Shown in pieces: positions 25,101 through 34,909 of a stretch of 64,000 nt of DNA. Source of the DNA: Halobacillus karajensis (GTDB lineage Bacteria > Bacillota > Bacilli > Bacillales > Halobacillaceae); assembly GCF_900108515.1 (NCBI RefSeq), contig NZ_FNWW01000003.1, positions 248,001-312,000 of the forward strand, read 5' to 3'. The notes beneath the pieces were generated by a model that was not told the origin of the DNA, did not search any database, and saw only the letters and a list, made by a program, of their open reading frames with translations. Position 1 is the stretch's first letter. Each line of letters opens with the position of its first letter. The position numbers were made by a program, and so were the translations under genes.

Positions 25101-28100
25101 ATGTTCCTCAAACAATTAGATACGATAGGATTTAAATCATTTGCCGAAAGGGTCACTGTTGATTTTGTGTCAGGCGTGACATCTGTAGTGGGACCTAACG
25201 GAAGTGGAAAAAGTAATATAACGGATGCCATCCGCTGGGTATTGGGAGAACAATCAGCACGCTCGCTCCGTGGAAGTAAAATGGAAGATATCATCTTTGC
25301 GGGGAGTGACAGCCGCGCTCCGTTGAATATGGCTGAAGTAATGTTAACCTTAGATAATTCAGATCAGGCACTGCCGCTCGATTATCAGGAAGTCAGTGTG
25401 ACAAGGAGAGTTTACAGGTCTGGGGAAAGTGAATTTTATATTAATAACCAGACATGCCGGCTAAAAGATATCATAGATTTATTTATGGATTCCGGCCTTG
25501 GAAGAGAAGCTTTCTCTATTATAAGTCAAGGAAAAGTTGAGGAGATTCTTAGTTCCAAAGCAGAGGAGCGGCGTTCGATTTTTGAAGAAGCTGCGGGTGT
25601 CCTCAAATACAAACAACGAAAGAAAAAAGCAGAATCCAAGTTATCGGAAACACAGGAAAATCTAAATCGTGTGGAAGATATCCTACATGAAATTGATGGT
25701 CAGCTTGAGCCACTTAAAGAACAAGCGGCTATTGCAAAAGATTACTTAGAGAAAAAAGATGAACTGAAAAATATCGAAATTTCCTTATTAATCACTCAAA
25801 TTGAGCAAGTCCACAGTCAATGGGAAGCCGTTCTCAATGAGCTTGAGCAGGTGAAAACACAGGAAAGGGAAGTGAAAGGGAGAATAGAAAAAGAAGAATC
25901 TTCTTTAGCTGCCCAAAGGAATGACGTCGAAGCTTTGGAAGCATCCTTAGAGGATCTTCAAACAAAATTGCTGGATCTTACGCGCGAACTCGAAAATCTC
26001 GAGGGGAAGAAGCAGCTTATGAAGGAACGTCATAAACATTTTGAAGAAAATAAATCTAAATTAGAAGAAGCCTATGAAGAGCTTTCTGCAAAACTTCTTC
26101 ATTTAAAGACCATTGCAGAAGAAGAAGTCCAAAAATTAGAAGATGCAAAAGAGAAAAAAGAGCAAACGAAACGTGAACTTAACCAAACAAATCAAGCATT
26201 AAAGCAGGATATCCACTTGATGGAAGAAAAAATCGAAGACTTAAAGAGTGAATATATTGAACTTTTAAATGCCCAGGCAGCCAAACGAAATGAGAAACAG
26301 CTTCTTGAAAAACAATTGAATCAATTGCACTATAAAAAAGGCAGTCAAATTGATAAATTCAAGGATTTAAGGGTTGAACGCAGCCAACTAGAAGAAAATT
26401 TGAACAAAGCCTCTCATGAAGCTGAAGAACTTACACTTCAGCGCGAAGAGCTGGAAAAACAGGCCCAAGCATTAAATGATGAATATGAAAAAAACAAGCA
26501 AACGTATCAGGAATGGCAGGAGAAACTTTACAAAGGGTATCAGTATTTAGAAAAGATGCGTTCAAAAAAAGAAATGCTCGAAGAAATGAAAGAAGATTTC
26601 TCTGGTTATTTTCAAGGGGTTCGTGAAGTATTAAAAGCAGCGCAAAAAGGGCAGATTCCCGGGACCCACGGGGCTGTTCTTGAGTTAATTGATATTCCGT
26701 CACATTTACTTACAGCCATTGAAACGGCTCTCGGAGCCCAAGCACAGCATATTTTGGTGGAGGATGAGCGAACAGGGAGGCAAGCGATCCATTGGTTGAA
26801 GAACAATAATAAAGGACGCGCCACATTCTTGCCGCTCACTTCTATACAACCGCGTTTTGTAAATGGAACCTCATCCCTTTCTCAACAAGACGGTTATATT
26901 GGAATCGCAGCTGATTTGATTCATTATGATCAGATCCACTCAAAAGCAATCAAGCATCTGCTTGGCCACATCGTCATAGCGGAGAACTTAGAGTGTGCCA
27001 ATCAGATAGCCCGTGCACTTAACCGCAAATACAGAATAGTGACCCTGGATGGGGATGTCGTTAACCCTGGAGGATCTATGGCTGGGGGGGCGAAAAAACA
27101 ATCCAAGCAATCCTTGTTCACAAGGGAAAAAGAACTGCAGGAATTAAGTGAAAAAATCATGGAATATGATGCGAAAGCATTGGATGTAGAAAGCAAAGTG
27201 AAACAGCTCAAAAACATTTTAGCCGAGCAGGAACAGGAAAGAGAACAGTGGAATGCTAAACTTTCCGAAATGAAAAGAGAAGAATATGAAAAGCAATCCG
27301 ATCGGCGGGAAATGCAAGTGAAACTCGATCATCTGAATGATCAGCTGCATTTATTTGATCAAGATCAAGCCCAGTATGATCAAGATTCTCATCATGCAGA
27401 TAAACAATTAAAAGATCTTGATGATACGTTGGCATCACTGGAAAAGCAGCTTGACTCTGTAAATACTAAAATTGAAGAGCTCACAGTGACGAAAGAGAAA
27501 CAGAAAGAAGACGAAGCCAATTTACAAGAACACAGACAAAAGCTTCAGATCCAACTGGCCGAGCAGGAGTCAGCTGTCCATAATCAAAAGGAAAAAGCGG
27601 ATCGTTATCAGCAGGAAAAAGATCTGATTGAGCAAGAATTGCGCGGGAATCGTGCTTCTTATCAGCAGTTAATGGAAGTAAAAGATTCAAATCAAACCGA
27701 AGCAGATATTCAGGCTCAAATAGAAGCTATAAAGGCGGAAAAGGAAAAAACGTCCTCCTCCATTCAAGTGAAACGAAAGGAACGACAGGAACGAGGTGAA
27801 AAAATTCAGCACGCCGAACAATCGTTAAAAGAATGGAAACGGAGACACCAAAATTATATTCAAGATCAGCAGCAAAAAGAAGTTAAAGCCAATCGTCTGG
27901 ATGTAGAGCTTGAAAACATGCTCCATTACCTGCAGGAAGAGTATGTGATGACTTTTGAGAAAGCTAGAAGAGACTACCCTGATGTGGAAGATATTGAAGA
28001 AGCTTCCACGCAGGTGAAGTTGATCAAGAGATCCATCGAAGAACTTGGTACCGTTAATCTAGGTGCGATTGATGAGTATGACCGTATTAAAGAGCGGTAC

Positions 28101-28661
28101 GAATTCCTGAAGGGGCAACAGGACGACCTTCTTGAAGCAAAACAAACCCTCCACAATGTTATCAATGAGATGGATGGAGAAATGGAACGGAAATTTGAGG
28201 ACACCTTTACGAAGATCCGGGCAGAATTTGGAGAGGTATTCCGTACATTGTTTGGTGGGGGAAAAGCAGACTTGAAATTGACGGATCCTGGAAATATGTT
28301 GGAAACAGGAGTCGATATTGTAGCCCAGCCACCAGGAAAGAAATTGCAAAACATGAGTCTCTTATCTGGGGGAGAACGAGCGTTAACAGCTATCGCGTTG
28401 TTGTTCTCCATCTTACGTGTCCGTCCGGTCCCCTTCTGCGTCTTGGACGAAGTGGAAGCAGCTCTGGACGAAGCGAATGTTGATCGATTTGCTAAGTTCT
28501 TAAAAGAATTCAGTGAGGAGACCCAATTTATCGTGATTACTCATAGGAAAGGGACAATGGAGGAGTCGGATGTTCTTTACGGTGTCACGATGCAAGAGTC
28601 TGGGGTTTCTAAACTCGTTTCCGTACGGCTGGAAGAAACACCGGAATTATTGGAAGCATAG
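25101..28661 (+). CDS. smc: Chromosome segregation protein SMC
   Basis: A 1186-residue condensin ATPase, exactly the B. subtilis length. Walker A GPNGSGKSN is at 31-39. Long coiled coils run from about 165 to 500 and 680 to 1000, flanking a hinge with MAGGAKKQ. The C-terminal ABC signature LSGGE lies at 1088-1092, followed by Walker B VLDEVEAALD. SMC with ScpA and ScpB compacts and aligns the chromosome. The ATG at 25101 has AGGAGGA at good spacing; an ATG six bases earlier overlaps the site. Confidence 0.98.
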   Translation: MFLKQLDTIGFKSFAERVTVDFVSGVTSVVGPNGSGKSNITDAIRWVLGEQSARSLRGSKMEDIIFAGSDSRAPLNMAEVMLTLDNSDQALPLDYQEVSVTRRVYRSGESEFYINNQTCRLKDIIDLFMDSGLGREAFSIISQGKVEEILSSKAEERRSIFEEAAGVLKYKQRKKKAESKLSETQENLNRVEDILHEIDGQLEPLKEQAAIAKDYLEKKDELKNIEISLLITQIEQVHSQWEAVLNELEQVKTQEREVKGRIEKEESSLAAQRNDVEALEASLEDLQTKLLDLTRELENLEGKKQLMKERHKHFEENKSKLEEAYEELSAKLLHLKTIAEEEVQKLEDAKEKKEQTKRELNQTNQALKQDIHLMEEKIEDLKSEYIELLNAQAAKRNEKQLLEKQLNQLHYKKGSQIDKFKDLRVERSQLEENLNKASHEAEELTLQREELEKQAQALNDEYEKNKQTYQEWQEKLYKGYQYLEKMRSKKEMLEEMKEDFSGYFQGVREVLKAAQKGQIPGTHGAVLELIDIPSHLLTAIETALGAQAQHILVEDERTGRQAIHWLKNNNKGRATFLPLTSIQPRFVNGTSSLSQQDGYIGIAADLIHYDQIHSKAIKHLLGHIVIAENLECANQIARALNRKYRIVTLDGDVVNPGGSMAGGAKKQSKQSLFTREKELQELSEKIMEYDAKALDVESKVKQLKNILAEQEQEREQWNAKLSEMKREEYEKQSDRREMQVKLDHLNDQLHLFDQDQAQYDQDSHHADKQLKDLDDTLASLEKQLDSVNTKIEELTVTKEKQKEDEANLQEHRQKLQIQLAEQESAVHNQKEKADRYQQEKDLIEQELRGNRASYQQLMEVKDSNQTEADIQAQIEAIKAEKEKTSSSIQVKRKERQERGEKIQHAEQSLKEWKRRHQNYIQDQQQKEVKANRLDVELENMLHYLQEEYVMTFEKARRDYPDVEDIEEASTQVKLIKRSIEELGTVNLGAIDEYDRIKERYEFLKGQQDDLLEAKQTLHNVINEMDGEMERKFEDTFTKIRAEFGEVFRTLFGGGKADLKLTDPGNMLETGVDIVAQPPGKKLQNMSLLSGGERALTAIALLFSILRVRPVPFCVLDEVEAALDEANVDRFAKFLKEFSEETQFIVITHRKGTMEESDVLYGVTMQESGVSKLVSVRLEETPELLEA

Positions 28662-28674
28662 GAAGGATGAGTTG

Positions 28675-29961
28675 ATGAGCTTTTTTAAGAAACTGAAAGA
28701 GAAGTTTGTGAAAGATCAGGAGTCAGAAGAAGAACAGAAAAACCTGCAATCAGATGTGGAAGCGGGAGAGTCTGCCGATGAGGAAAGGCCTTTGGATGGA
28801 GAAACAGAAGGACCTATAGATGAAATGTCGGGTACTGACCAACCGGGTGCATGGGGAACTGATGAAGTGGCAGAACCGCCAGTAGATGAAGAAAGATCAG
28901 AGGCAGAAAAGGAAATCATTCCTGGGGATGATGAGAGGGAAGAAGAGCAGGAAAATCTAGAAGGTTTGCAAAAAGAACCTGATGAAGAAGAGAAAGTTTC
29001 GATTGCGTCCAAATTCAAAATGGGCCTTGCGAAAACGAGAGATTCTTTTTCCAGTAAAATCAATGATTTGGTTGCCCGGTATCGAACAGTTGACGAGGAC
29101 TTTTTTGAAGAGCTTGAAGAGGTGTTAATTTCTGCAGATGTCGGGGTTACGACAGTGATGGAAATGATTGAAGAGCTCGAGATGGAAGTGAAACGGAGAA
29201 ATGTCCAGGAGCCACAGAAAGTAAAAGAAATTATTTCCGAAAAGCTTGTTGAAATCTACTACGGGGATGATGAGGCAGCTGATATTGAAGGTTTGAATGA
29301 AAACCCGGATGGACTCACGATTTATTTATTCGTGGGGGTAAACGGGGTTGGGAAAACAACCACTATCGGAAAGCTTGCCCATCGCCTGAAGTCAGAAGGG
29401 AAAAATGTGACATTAGCTGCCGGTGATACATTTAGAGCAGGTGCGATTGAGCAGCTGGAAGAGTGGGGCAAACGGGTGGATGTCAATGTAACGAAACATA
29501 ACGAAGGCAGTGACCCTGCAGCTGTAATTTATGACGGCATCCAGTCAGCTAAATCCAAAAACGCAGATGTGCTCATCTGTGATACAGCTGGGCGACTGCA
29601 GAACAAAGTGAATTTAATGAATGAGCTTTCCAAGGTGAAGCGTGTGATTGAGCGCGAGGTCCCTGGTGCTCCACATGAGGTTCTTCTTGTTCTTGACGCA
29701 ACTACCGGCCAAAATGCTATGAGTCAGGCAAAAACGTTTTCCGAGGCAACAGATGTGTCTGGAATCGTGCTCTCCAAACTTGACGGTACAGCTAAAGGCG
29801 GTATCGTCCTGGCCATCCGAAATGAATTGGACATTCCTGTTAAACTTGTAGGACTTGGGGAGAAAGTGACCGATTTGGAAACGTTTGATGCCCACGCCTT
29901 TGTTTACGGCCTGTTTGCAGATATGATAGAGGAATATGAGGATGAAGAAGAAACTTTATAA
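28675..29961 (+). CDS. ftsY: Signal recognition particle receptor FtsY
   Basis: A 428-residue SRP-type GTPase that docks SRP-ribosome complexes at the membrane. The first 125 or so residues form a very acidic A region. The N domain follows, then the G domain with G1 GVNGVGKT (221-228), DTAGRL and SKLDGTAKGG. The ATG at 28675 follows GGAAGGATGA, 13 bases after smc; longer forms would overlap smc. The extended acidic region is longer than in B. subtilis FtsY (329 aa) and fits a halophile. That link is inference. Confidence 0.96.
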   Translation: MSFFKKLKEKFVKDQESEEEQKNLQSDVEAGESADEERPLDGETEGPIDEMSGTDQPGAWGTDEVAEPPVDEERSEAEKEIIPGDDEREEEQENLEGLQKEPDEEEKVSIASKFKMGLAKTRDSFSSKINDLVARYRTVDEDFFEELEEVLISADVGVTTVMEMIEELEMEVKRRNVQEPQKVKEIISEKLVEIYYGDDEAADIEGLNENPDGLTIYLFVGVNGVGKTTTIGKLAHRLKSEGKNVTLAAGDTFRAGAIEQLEEWGKRVDVNVTKHNEGSDPAAVIYDGIQSAKSKNADVLICDTAGRLQNKVNLMNELSKVKRVIEREVPGAPHEVLLVLDATTGQNAMSQAKTFSEATDVSGIVLSKLDGTAKGGIVLAIRNELDIPVKLVGLGEKVTDLETFDAHAFVYGLFADMIEEYEDEEETL

Positions 29962-29964
29962 GCC

Positions 29965-29994
29965 TTGACATGGTGGGACATGTTCCGTTAATAT
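29965..29994 (+). promoter_or_regulatory. Promoter upstream of ylxM-ffh
   Basis: TTGACA 29965-29970 and TAATAT 29989-29994 with an 18-base spacer lie just after ftsY. Confidence 0.6.
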
Positions 29995-30036
29995 TTATGT
30001 GTAAAGGTATTTCACTTAACAAGGAGTGCTTCAAAC

Positions 30037-30366
30037 GTGCTTGAAAAAACAACACGGATCAATTATTTATTCGATTTCTATCAATCGTTGTTGACTCCCA
30101 AGCAGAGAAACTATATGGAGTTGTATTACCTGGAAGATTACTCTCTTGGTGAAATATCAGAAACCTTTGATGTCTCGCGTCAAGCGGTTTACGATAATAT
30201 TCGCCGAACAGAGACGATGCTTGAAGAATATGAAAAAAAGCTTCATTTATATGAGAAGTTCCAAAAACGCCAGCAAGTGATTAAGGAAATGGAAGCTGCT
30301 TATGAAAAAGGGCAGCTTCCTGAGCCTTTTGAAGGCTGGCTCTACGAATTACAAGAATTAGAATAG
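30037..30366 (+). CDS. ylxM: UPF0122 family DNA-binding protein YlxM
   Basis: A 109-residue protein with a sigma-70 region 4-like helix-turn-helix ([34 protein letters not shown] by position about 21-54; key residues SLGEI and VSRQAV). The YlxM/p13 family is encoded next to ffh and has been linked to the signal recognition particle in streptococci. GTG start behind AAGGAG. It overlaps no neighbour; ffh follows after 13 bases. Confidence 0.93.
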   Translation: MLEKTTRINYLFDFYQSLLTPKQRNYMELYYLEDYSLGEISETFDVSRQAVYDNIRRTETMLEEYEKKLHLYEKFQKRQQVIKEMEAAYEKGQLPEPFEGWLYELQELE

Positions 30367-30379
30367 GAGGGTTTCTTCG

Positions 30380-31720
30380 ATGGCATTTGAAGGTTTATCC
30401 GACCGTTTGCAGGAAACGATCAAGAAAATCAAAGGCAAAGGGAAGGTAACCGAACAAGACGTAAAAGAGATGACCAGGGAGGTTCGTCTCGCCCTCCTCG
30501 AGGCCGATGTTAACTTTAAAGTCGTGAAAGATTTTGTGAAGCGTGTCCGTGAACGGGCCATCGGTCAGGAGGTCATGGAAAGCCTGACTCCAGGACAACA
30601 AGTTATCAAAGTGGTTAAAGAAGAGTTGACCGAATTAATGGGCGGGGATGAAAGTAAAATTGCTGTGGCCAAACGCCCTCCGACCGTCGTCATGATGGTC
30701 GGTCTGCAAGGTGCCGGTAAAACAACGACAACAGGAAAACTGGCAAACCTGCTTCGTAAAAACTATAACCGTAAGCCGTTGCTTGCTGCAGCGGATGTTT
30801 ACCGCCCGGCAGCCATACAACAATTGCAGACCCTCGGGAAACAGCTGGATATGCCCGTCCATGAAGAAGGTACGGAAGAGAATCCAGTGGAAATTGCCAA
30901 AAATGCGGTAGCTAAAGCGAAAGAGGAACATTATGACTATGTTCTAGTCGATACCGCTGGTCGTTTGCACATTGATGGAGATTTGATGGGAGAATTGCAA
31001 GAAATCAAAGAGGCAGTGAATCCTGATGAAATCTTTTTGGTTGTCGATGCAATGACAGGTCAGGATGCTGTAAACGTGGCGGAAAGTTTCGATGAACAAC
31101 TGGATATCTCTGGTGTTCTTTTGACGAAACTGGACGGGGATACACGTGGCGGTGCCGCCTTATCGATCAAAGCCGTTACAGGCAAGCCAATTAAGTTTGC
31201 TGGTATGGGAGAGAAGCTTGACCAGCTTGAAACGTTCCACCCAGAGCGTATGGCTTCGCGGATTCTTGGAATGGGAGACATGCTGACATTAATCGAGAAA
31301 GCTCAAACACAGGTCGATGAAAAACAGGCCAAAGAGCTTGAATCAAAAATGCGTAATGCTTCCTTCACATTCGAGGATTTTCTTGAACAAATGGAGCAAG
31401 TGAAAAACATGGGGCCTCTCGATGAAATCTTAAATATGATTCCAGGTGCGAACAAGATGAAAGGTCTTCAAAACGTATCGTTTGATGACAAACAAATTGT
31501 CCATGTGGAAGCAATCATTCAGTCGATGACTAAGAATGAACGCCAGGACCCGTCTGTCATGAATGCGAGTCGCAAGAAGCGGATCGCAAAAGGCTCAGGT
31601 ACCTCTGTTTCGGAGGTTAACCGATTGTTAAAACAGTTTGAAGAAATGAAGAAAATGATGAAACAAATGAGCAATACGAAAGGGAAAAAAGGCAAAGGAA
31701 TGAAATTTCCGTTTATGTAA
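30380..31720 (+). CDS. ffh: Signal recognition particle protein Ffh
   Basis: A 446-residue SRP54 GTPase that binds signal sequences and 4.5S/scRNA and delivers ribosomes to FtsY. NG domain: G1 GLQGAGKT 108-115, DTAGRLHIDGD, TKLDGDTRGG. The M domain (from about 300) is methionine-rich with repeated MM pairs and ends in KGKKGKGMKFPFM. The start follows TAGGAGG. It lies in an operon with ylxM. Confidence 0.97.
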   Translation: MAFEGLSDRLQETIKKIKGKGKVTEQDVKEMTREVRLALLEADVNFKVVKDFVKRVRERAIGQEVMESLTPGQQVIKVVKEELTELMGGDESKIAVAKRPPTVVMMVGLQGAGKTTTTGKLANLLRKNYNRKPLLAAADVYRPAAIQQLQTLGKQLDMPVHEEGTEENPVEIAKNAVAKAKEEHYDYVLVDTAGRLHIDGDLMGELQEIKEAVNPDEIFLVVDAMTGQDAVNVAESFDEQLDISGVLLTKLDGDTRGGAALSIKAVTGKPIKFAGMGEKLDQLETFHPERMASRILGMGDMLTLIEKAQTQVDEKQAKELESKMRNASFTFEDFLEQMEQVKNMGPLDEILNMIPGANKMKGLQNVSFDDKQIVHVEAIIQSMTKNERQDPSVMNASRKKRIAKGSGTSVSEVNRLLKQFEEMKKMMKQMSNTKGKKGKGMKFPFM

Positions 31721-31731
31721 TGGAAAAATCC

Positions 31732-31760
31732 TTTACACACCCTAGAAGTTCTGCTAAAAT
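31732..31760 (+). promoter_or_regulatory. rpsP promoter
   Basis: TTTACA 31732-31737, a 17-base spacer and TAAAAT 31755-31760, with the ribosome-binding site of rpsP about 30 bases further on. Confidence 0.75.
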
Positions 31761-31804
31761 CTAAATCTGTGTGAAACATTAAAGAAATTTGGAGGTTGTT
31801 AAAA

Positions 31805-32074
31805 ATGGCAGTAAAAATTCGCCTAAAACGTATGGGATCTAAACGTAACCCATTTTATCGTGTAGTAGTTGCTGATTCTCGTTCTCCTCGTGATGGACGT
31901 ATCATCGAGCAAATCGGAACATATAACCCAGTAGCTAACCCTGTAGAGGTTAAGCTTGATGCTGAGAAAGCAATTGACTGGATGTCCAACGGTGCGAAGC
32001 CAAGTGACACTGTTCGTAACCTTTTCTCTAATGAAGGCATCATGAAGCAGTTCCACGAAAAGAAAAACCAATAA
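31805..32074 (+). CDS. rpsP: 30S ribosomal protein S16
   Basis: An 89-residue S16, an early-binding protein of the 30S body. [31 protein letters not shown]-type pattern with conserved GTYNP. The ATG at 31805 has TTGGAGGTTG at good spacing; an upstream TTG is rejected. It leads the rpsP-khpA-ylqD-rimM-trmD cluster. Confidence 0.98.
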   Translation: MAVKIRLKRMGSKRNPFYRVVVADSRSPRDGRIIEQIGTYNPVANPVEVKLDAEKAIDWMSNGAKPSDTVRNLFSNEGIMKQFHEKKNQ

Positions 32075-32096
32075 ATGATAAAGTAGTGGTGATCCC

Positions 32097-32324
32097 ATGA
32101 AAGCCTTAATCGAAACGATCGTCACTCCGCTTGTCGATCACCCTGACAACATTGTGGTGGATGTGAAGGAAGAAAGCCATAAAGTGGTCTATCATCTTTC
32201 CGTCCACCCGGATGATTTCGGGAAAGTGATTGGAAAAAACGGGCGGATAGCGAAAGCGATTCGAACTGTCGTTTATGCGGCAGGCTCAGATTCTGAAAAA
32301 CGAATCTATTTGGATATCATGTAA
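32097..32324 (+). CDS. khpA: KH-domain RNA-binding protein KhpA (YlqC)
   Basis: A 75-residue single-KH protein. The GxxG-type loop appears as VIGKNGRIAKAIRT (about 42-55). KhpA pairs with KhpB (Jag) in Gram-positives and binds many small and ribosomal RNAs, influencing cell size. It sits between rpsP and rimM as in most Bacillota, with a GTGGTGA site before the ATG. A weak terminator follows. Confidence 0.94.
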   Translation: MKALIETIVTPLVDHPDNIVVDVKEESHKVVYHLSVHPDDFGKVIGKNGRIAKAIRTVVYAAGSDSEKRIYLDIM

Positions 32325-32349
32325 AGAACTAATTTTATTGGTGCAGGAA

Positions 32350-32377
32350 GGGAGAAGGGAAACCTTTTCCCTTTTTT
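32350..32377 (+). terminator. Intrinsic terminator between khpA and ylqD
   Basis: AAGGGAAA 32355-32362 pairs with TTTCCCTT 32366-32373, followed by a T-run. Confidence 0.65.
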
Positions 32378-32414
32378 ACTATGTACATGAATGACAAAGA
32401 GAGGCGGACGGAAG

Positions 32415-32801
32415 ATGCAAATCATCAGAACAGTGCCTGTCAAACAAATATTGACAGAGTCGAGTCGTGCGCAAATCAAAGAAAAATTTGACCGAAGATG
32501 TCAACAACTCGATCGGGAATGCAGCCAACTGTCTTTTGAACAAAAGAAACTGGAGCGCAAACCTGGCGTTTCGAAACAAGAAGTGGAACGCCGTTTTTCA
32601 AAAGAAATCAGCCGCCGCAAAGATCAGTTGAGATGGTTGGAATATCAACGCCAACAGTTGGATATCCTTCCTGATGAAAGTGAATTAGAAACAGATGAGG
32701 TTCAGGCGCTGATAGAAGTCGAAGAAGGCGACGACTGGGAGCAAACGATTCAGGATCGTCAAATCGTCGTGAAAGACGGAAAAGTCATACGAGCGAGGTA
32801 A
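32415..32801 (+). CDS. ylqD: YlqD family protein, helical, function unknown
   Basis: A 128-residue, highly charged protein starting MQIIRTVPVKQILTE, the YlqD family N terminus. A long coiled-coil-like helix spans about residues 15-85 and an acidic beta-rich tail follows (VEEGDDWEQ). Function is not known; conservation between khpA and rimM suggests a link to translation or ribosome assembly, which is inference. The ATG at 32415 follows GGACGGAAG; the frame extends eight codons further upstream without a site. Confidence 0.88.
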   Translation: MQIIRTVPVKQILTESSRAQIKEKFDRRCQQLDRECSQLSFEQKKLERKPGVSKQEVERRFSKEISRRKDQLRWLEYQRQQLDILPDESELETDEVQALIEVEEGDDWEQTIQDRQIVVKDGKVIRAR

Positions 32802-32809
32802 TAGGACTT

Positions 32810-33328
32810 ATGGAAAAACAGTTATACAATGTCGGTAAAATTATTAACACACATGGAATCAAGGGAGAAGTGAAAGTTCATCGTGTCACAGATTTTGATG
32901 AACGCTTTGAACCTGGTCAGCTTTTGTATTGGGTAAATGATAAACAGGAAAAACCGAAGCCGCTTGTCATACGCACACACAGGGTGCATAAAGGGTTCGA
33001 TCTTGTGAGTTTTGAAGAACATCCTTCCATTAATGATGTGGAACCTTACAAAAACGGTATGCTTATGGTTTCAGAAGAAGAGCAGGAAGAGCTTGATGAT
33101 CATGAGTTTTATTTCCATGAAATTATTGGATGTAAAGTTTTCCTCGAGTCTGGTGCAGAATTGGGAGAAGTTAAAGAAATTCTTACTCCGGGGGCCAATG
33201 ATGTCTGGGTTGTGAAGCGGAAACAACAGTCTGATGTTCTCCTTCCATATATAGAGCCTGTGGTGAAAGAAGTAGACACAGAGCGAAAAGCAATCATCAT
33301 CGATCCAATAGAGGGGCTGCTAGATTAA
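32810..33328 (+). CDS. rimM: Ribosome maturation factor RimM
   Basis: A 172-residue 16S rRNA processing factor that helps S19 join the 30S head. The N-terminal beta-barrel has [15 protein letters not shown] and the C-terminal PRC-barrel has [11 protein letters not shown] and [13 protein letters not shown]. It overlaps trmD by one base (TAATG), the standard arrangement. Confidence 0.96.
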   Translation: MEKQLYNVGKIINTHGIKGEVKVHRVTDFDERFEPGQLLYWVNDKQEKPKPLVIRTHRVHKGFDLVSFEEHPSINDVEPYKNGMLMVSEEEQEELDDHEFYFHEIIGCKVFLESGAELGEVKEILTPGANDVWVVKRKQQSDVLLPYIEPVVKEVDTERKAIIIDPIEGLLD

Positions 33329-34059
33329 TGCATATCGATATTTTGACACTTTTTCCAGAAATGTTTGATGGCGTTTTACAAAACTCCATTATGAAGCGGG
33401 CTCAGGATCAAAAGGCTTTCTCCTATCAATACATCAATTTCCGTGATTTTACGGAGAACAAACACAACAAGGTCGATGATTATCCATATGGGGGAGGAGC
33501 AGGGCTTGTGCTGTCTCCTCAACCGATTTTCGATAGTATTGAAAAAGTAAAGCAAAAAGCGGAAAAAGCTCCGCGTGTGATATTGCTTTGTCCTCAAGGG
33601 GAACCGTATTCTCAGAAAAAAGCTGAAGAGCTGGCAGAAGAAGATCACCTTGTGTTCATTTGCGGCCATTATGAAGGGTATGATGAACGAATTAGACAGG
33701 AACTTGTAACAGATGAAATTTCAATCGGTGACTATGTATTGACTGGCGGTGAACTCGGGGCCATGGTAGTTATAGATTCTGTGGTGCGATTACTTCCAGG
33801 AGTCCTTGGGAATGAACAGTCGGCTCCGATGGATTCATTTTCAAGCGGATTATTGGAACATCCCCATTACACACGGCCAGCTGATTTCCGAGGTCGTAAA
33901 GTCCCCAATGTCCTTCTATCAGGAAATCATGCTAAAATTGATGAATGGAGACATTATCAGTCACTAAAACGTACGTTTGAACGAAGGCCTGATTTACTTG
34001 AGGAGAGAAAATTGTCCTCCAAGGAAGAGGCATGGGTTCAAGAATGGAAAAATAGCTGA
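33328..34059 (+). CDS. trmD: tRNA (guanine-N1)-methyltransferase TrmD
   Basis: A 243-residue SPOUT methyltransferase that makes m1G37 in tRNA and so prevents +1 frameshifting. The trefoil-knot SAM site shows as [12 protein letters not shown] and [10 protein letters not shown], and [12 protein letters not shown] follows. It is coupled to rimM by a one-base overlap. It is followed by a fresh promoter and the L19 leader. Confidence 0.97.
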   Translation: MHIDILTLFPEMFDGVLQNSIMKRAQDQKAFSYQYINFRDFTENKHNKVDDYPYGGGAGLVLSPQPIFDSIEKVKQKAEKAPRVILLCPQGEPYSQKKAEELAEEDHLVFICGHYEGYDERIRQELVTDEISIGDYVLTGGELGAMVVIDSVVRLLPGVLGNEQSAPMDSFSSGLLEHPHYTRPADFRGRKVPNVLLSGNHAKIDEWRHYQSLKRTFERRPDLLEERKLSSKEEAWVQEWKNS

Positions 34060-34065
34060 GAGCTG

Positions 34066-34186
34066 TTGATGTTTGTCTACCAATATGGTATATTAAATCT
34101 TGTGCTTAAACGATCGGTTTAAGTGGAAAACGATGTTCCGCTGCCTCTTAGAAGACATGAGCATTAGTTAAAAAGGAGTGAAAATC
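34066..34186 (+). promoter_or_regulatory. rplS promoter and L19 ribosomal protein leader
   Basis: TTGATG 34066-34071, 17 bases and TATATT 34089-34094 form the promoter. The leader contains CTTGTGCTTAAACG, GTTCCGCTGC and a GAAGACATGAGCATTA segment just before the ribosome-binding site, which resembles the L19 leader element of Bacillota used for autoregulation. The leader call is by motif memory only. Confidence 0.6.
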
Positions 34187-34531
34187 ATGCAACAATTGAT
34201 TCATGACATTACAAAAGAACAGCTTCGTACGGATCACCCAGACTTCCGTCCTGGTGATACTGTAAAAGTACACGTGAAGGTTGTTGAAGGCAGCCGTGAG
34301 CGTATTCAGGTATTCGAAGGTGTTGTCATTAAGCGTCAGAACGGCGGAATCAGCGAAACATTCACTGTACGTAAAATTACTTACGGTGTTGGTGTGGAGC
34401 GTACATTCCCGGTTCATTCCCCACGTATCGCTAAGATTGAGCGTACACGTCGTGGTAAAGTACGTCGTGCGAAACTTTACTACTTGCGTAACCTTCGCGG
34501 TAAAGCTGCACGTATTAAAGAAATTATCTAA
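34187..34531 (+). CDS. rplS: 50S ribosomal protein L19
   Basis: A 114-residue L19, located at the 30S-50S interface. Pattern [25 protein letters not shown] and the C-terminal [20 protein letters not shown] are typical. The ATG at 34187 follows AAAGGAGTG; a GTG nine bases upstream lies in the site itself. It is monocistronic because a strong terminator follows. Confidence 0.98.
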   Translation: MQQLIHDITKEQLRTDHPDFRPGDTVKVHVKVVEGSRERIQVFEGVVIKRQNGGISETFTVRKITYGVGVERTFPVHSPRIAKIERTRRGKVRRAKLYYLRNLRGKAARIKEII

Positions 34532-34540
34532 TTTCAGTGG

Positions 34541-34571
34541 AAAGGAGCTTGCTAGTCAAGCTCCTTTTTTC
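34541..34571 (+). terminator. Intrinsic terminator after rplS
   Basis: AAAGGAGCTTG 34541-34551 pairs with CAAGCTCCTTT 34557-34567, followed by a T-run. Confidence 0.9.
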
Positions 34572-34631
34572 TACTTAAGCTTTAGGTCAATGAGATGTTA
34601 TGATCTGATAAGAAAAATATTAAAGGATATG

Positions 34632-34903
34632 GCCGTTATCTGGAAGACCCGCTTTCCCCTTGAGTTAAAGCTCTTTAGGGTCTCACCTAAACGGCTCTTT
34701 CTGTAGGAATCTATATGAAACAAAACCTGAGTTTAAGAAGTTTTTTATGATATTATAAGATAATAGCTAATACTTTTAAGACAAAAATAGAAAACAAGTG
34801 AGCCGTTCAGCAGCAGCCCCTGCTATGACTTGTTCTTACAACCTGAGGCAAGTAGAGAGGGATCTGGTTTGCCGCTCAGACTCCTTGAAAGCAAGGGAAG
34901 AGG
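34632..34903 (+). other. Structured untranslated region upstream of lepB
   Basis: A long hairpin pairs GCCGTT 34632-34637 with AACGGC 34690-34695 and AGACCC 34645-34650 with GGGTCT 34678-34683. AACGGCTC 34690-34697 can instead pair with GAGCCGTT 34800-34807. Nearer lepB three further stems are visible: CAAGT/ACTTG enclosing AGCAG/CTGCT (34795-34832), CTGAGGCAA/TTTGCCGCTCAG (34843-34879) and CCTTG/CAAGG (34882-34895) beside the ribosome-binding site. A weak promoter (TTTAAG, 16 bases, TATAAG) lies at 34732-34759. No coding sense is seen and no known riboswitch family is recognised. Confidence 0.45.
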
Positions 34904-34909
34904 ATAAAT

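Noticed and set aside
34281-34706. 141-codon frame overlapping rplS
   Set aside because: It is an out-of-frame shadow of L19 that runs through the rplS terminator.
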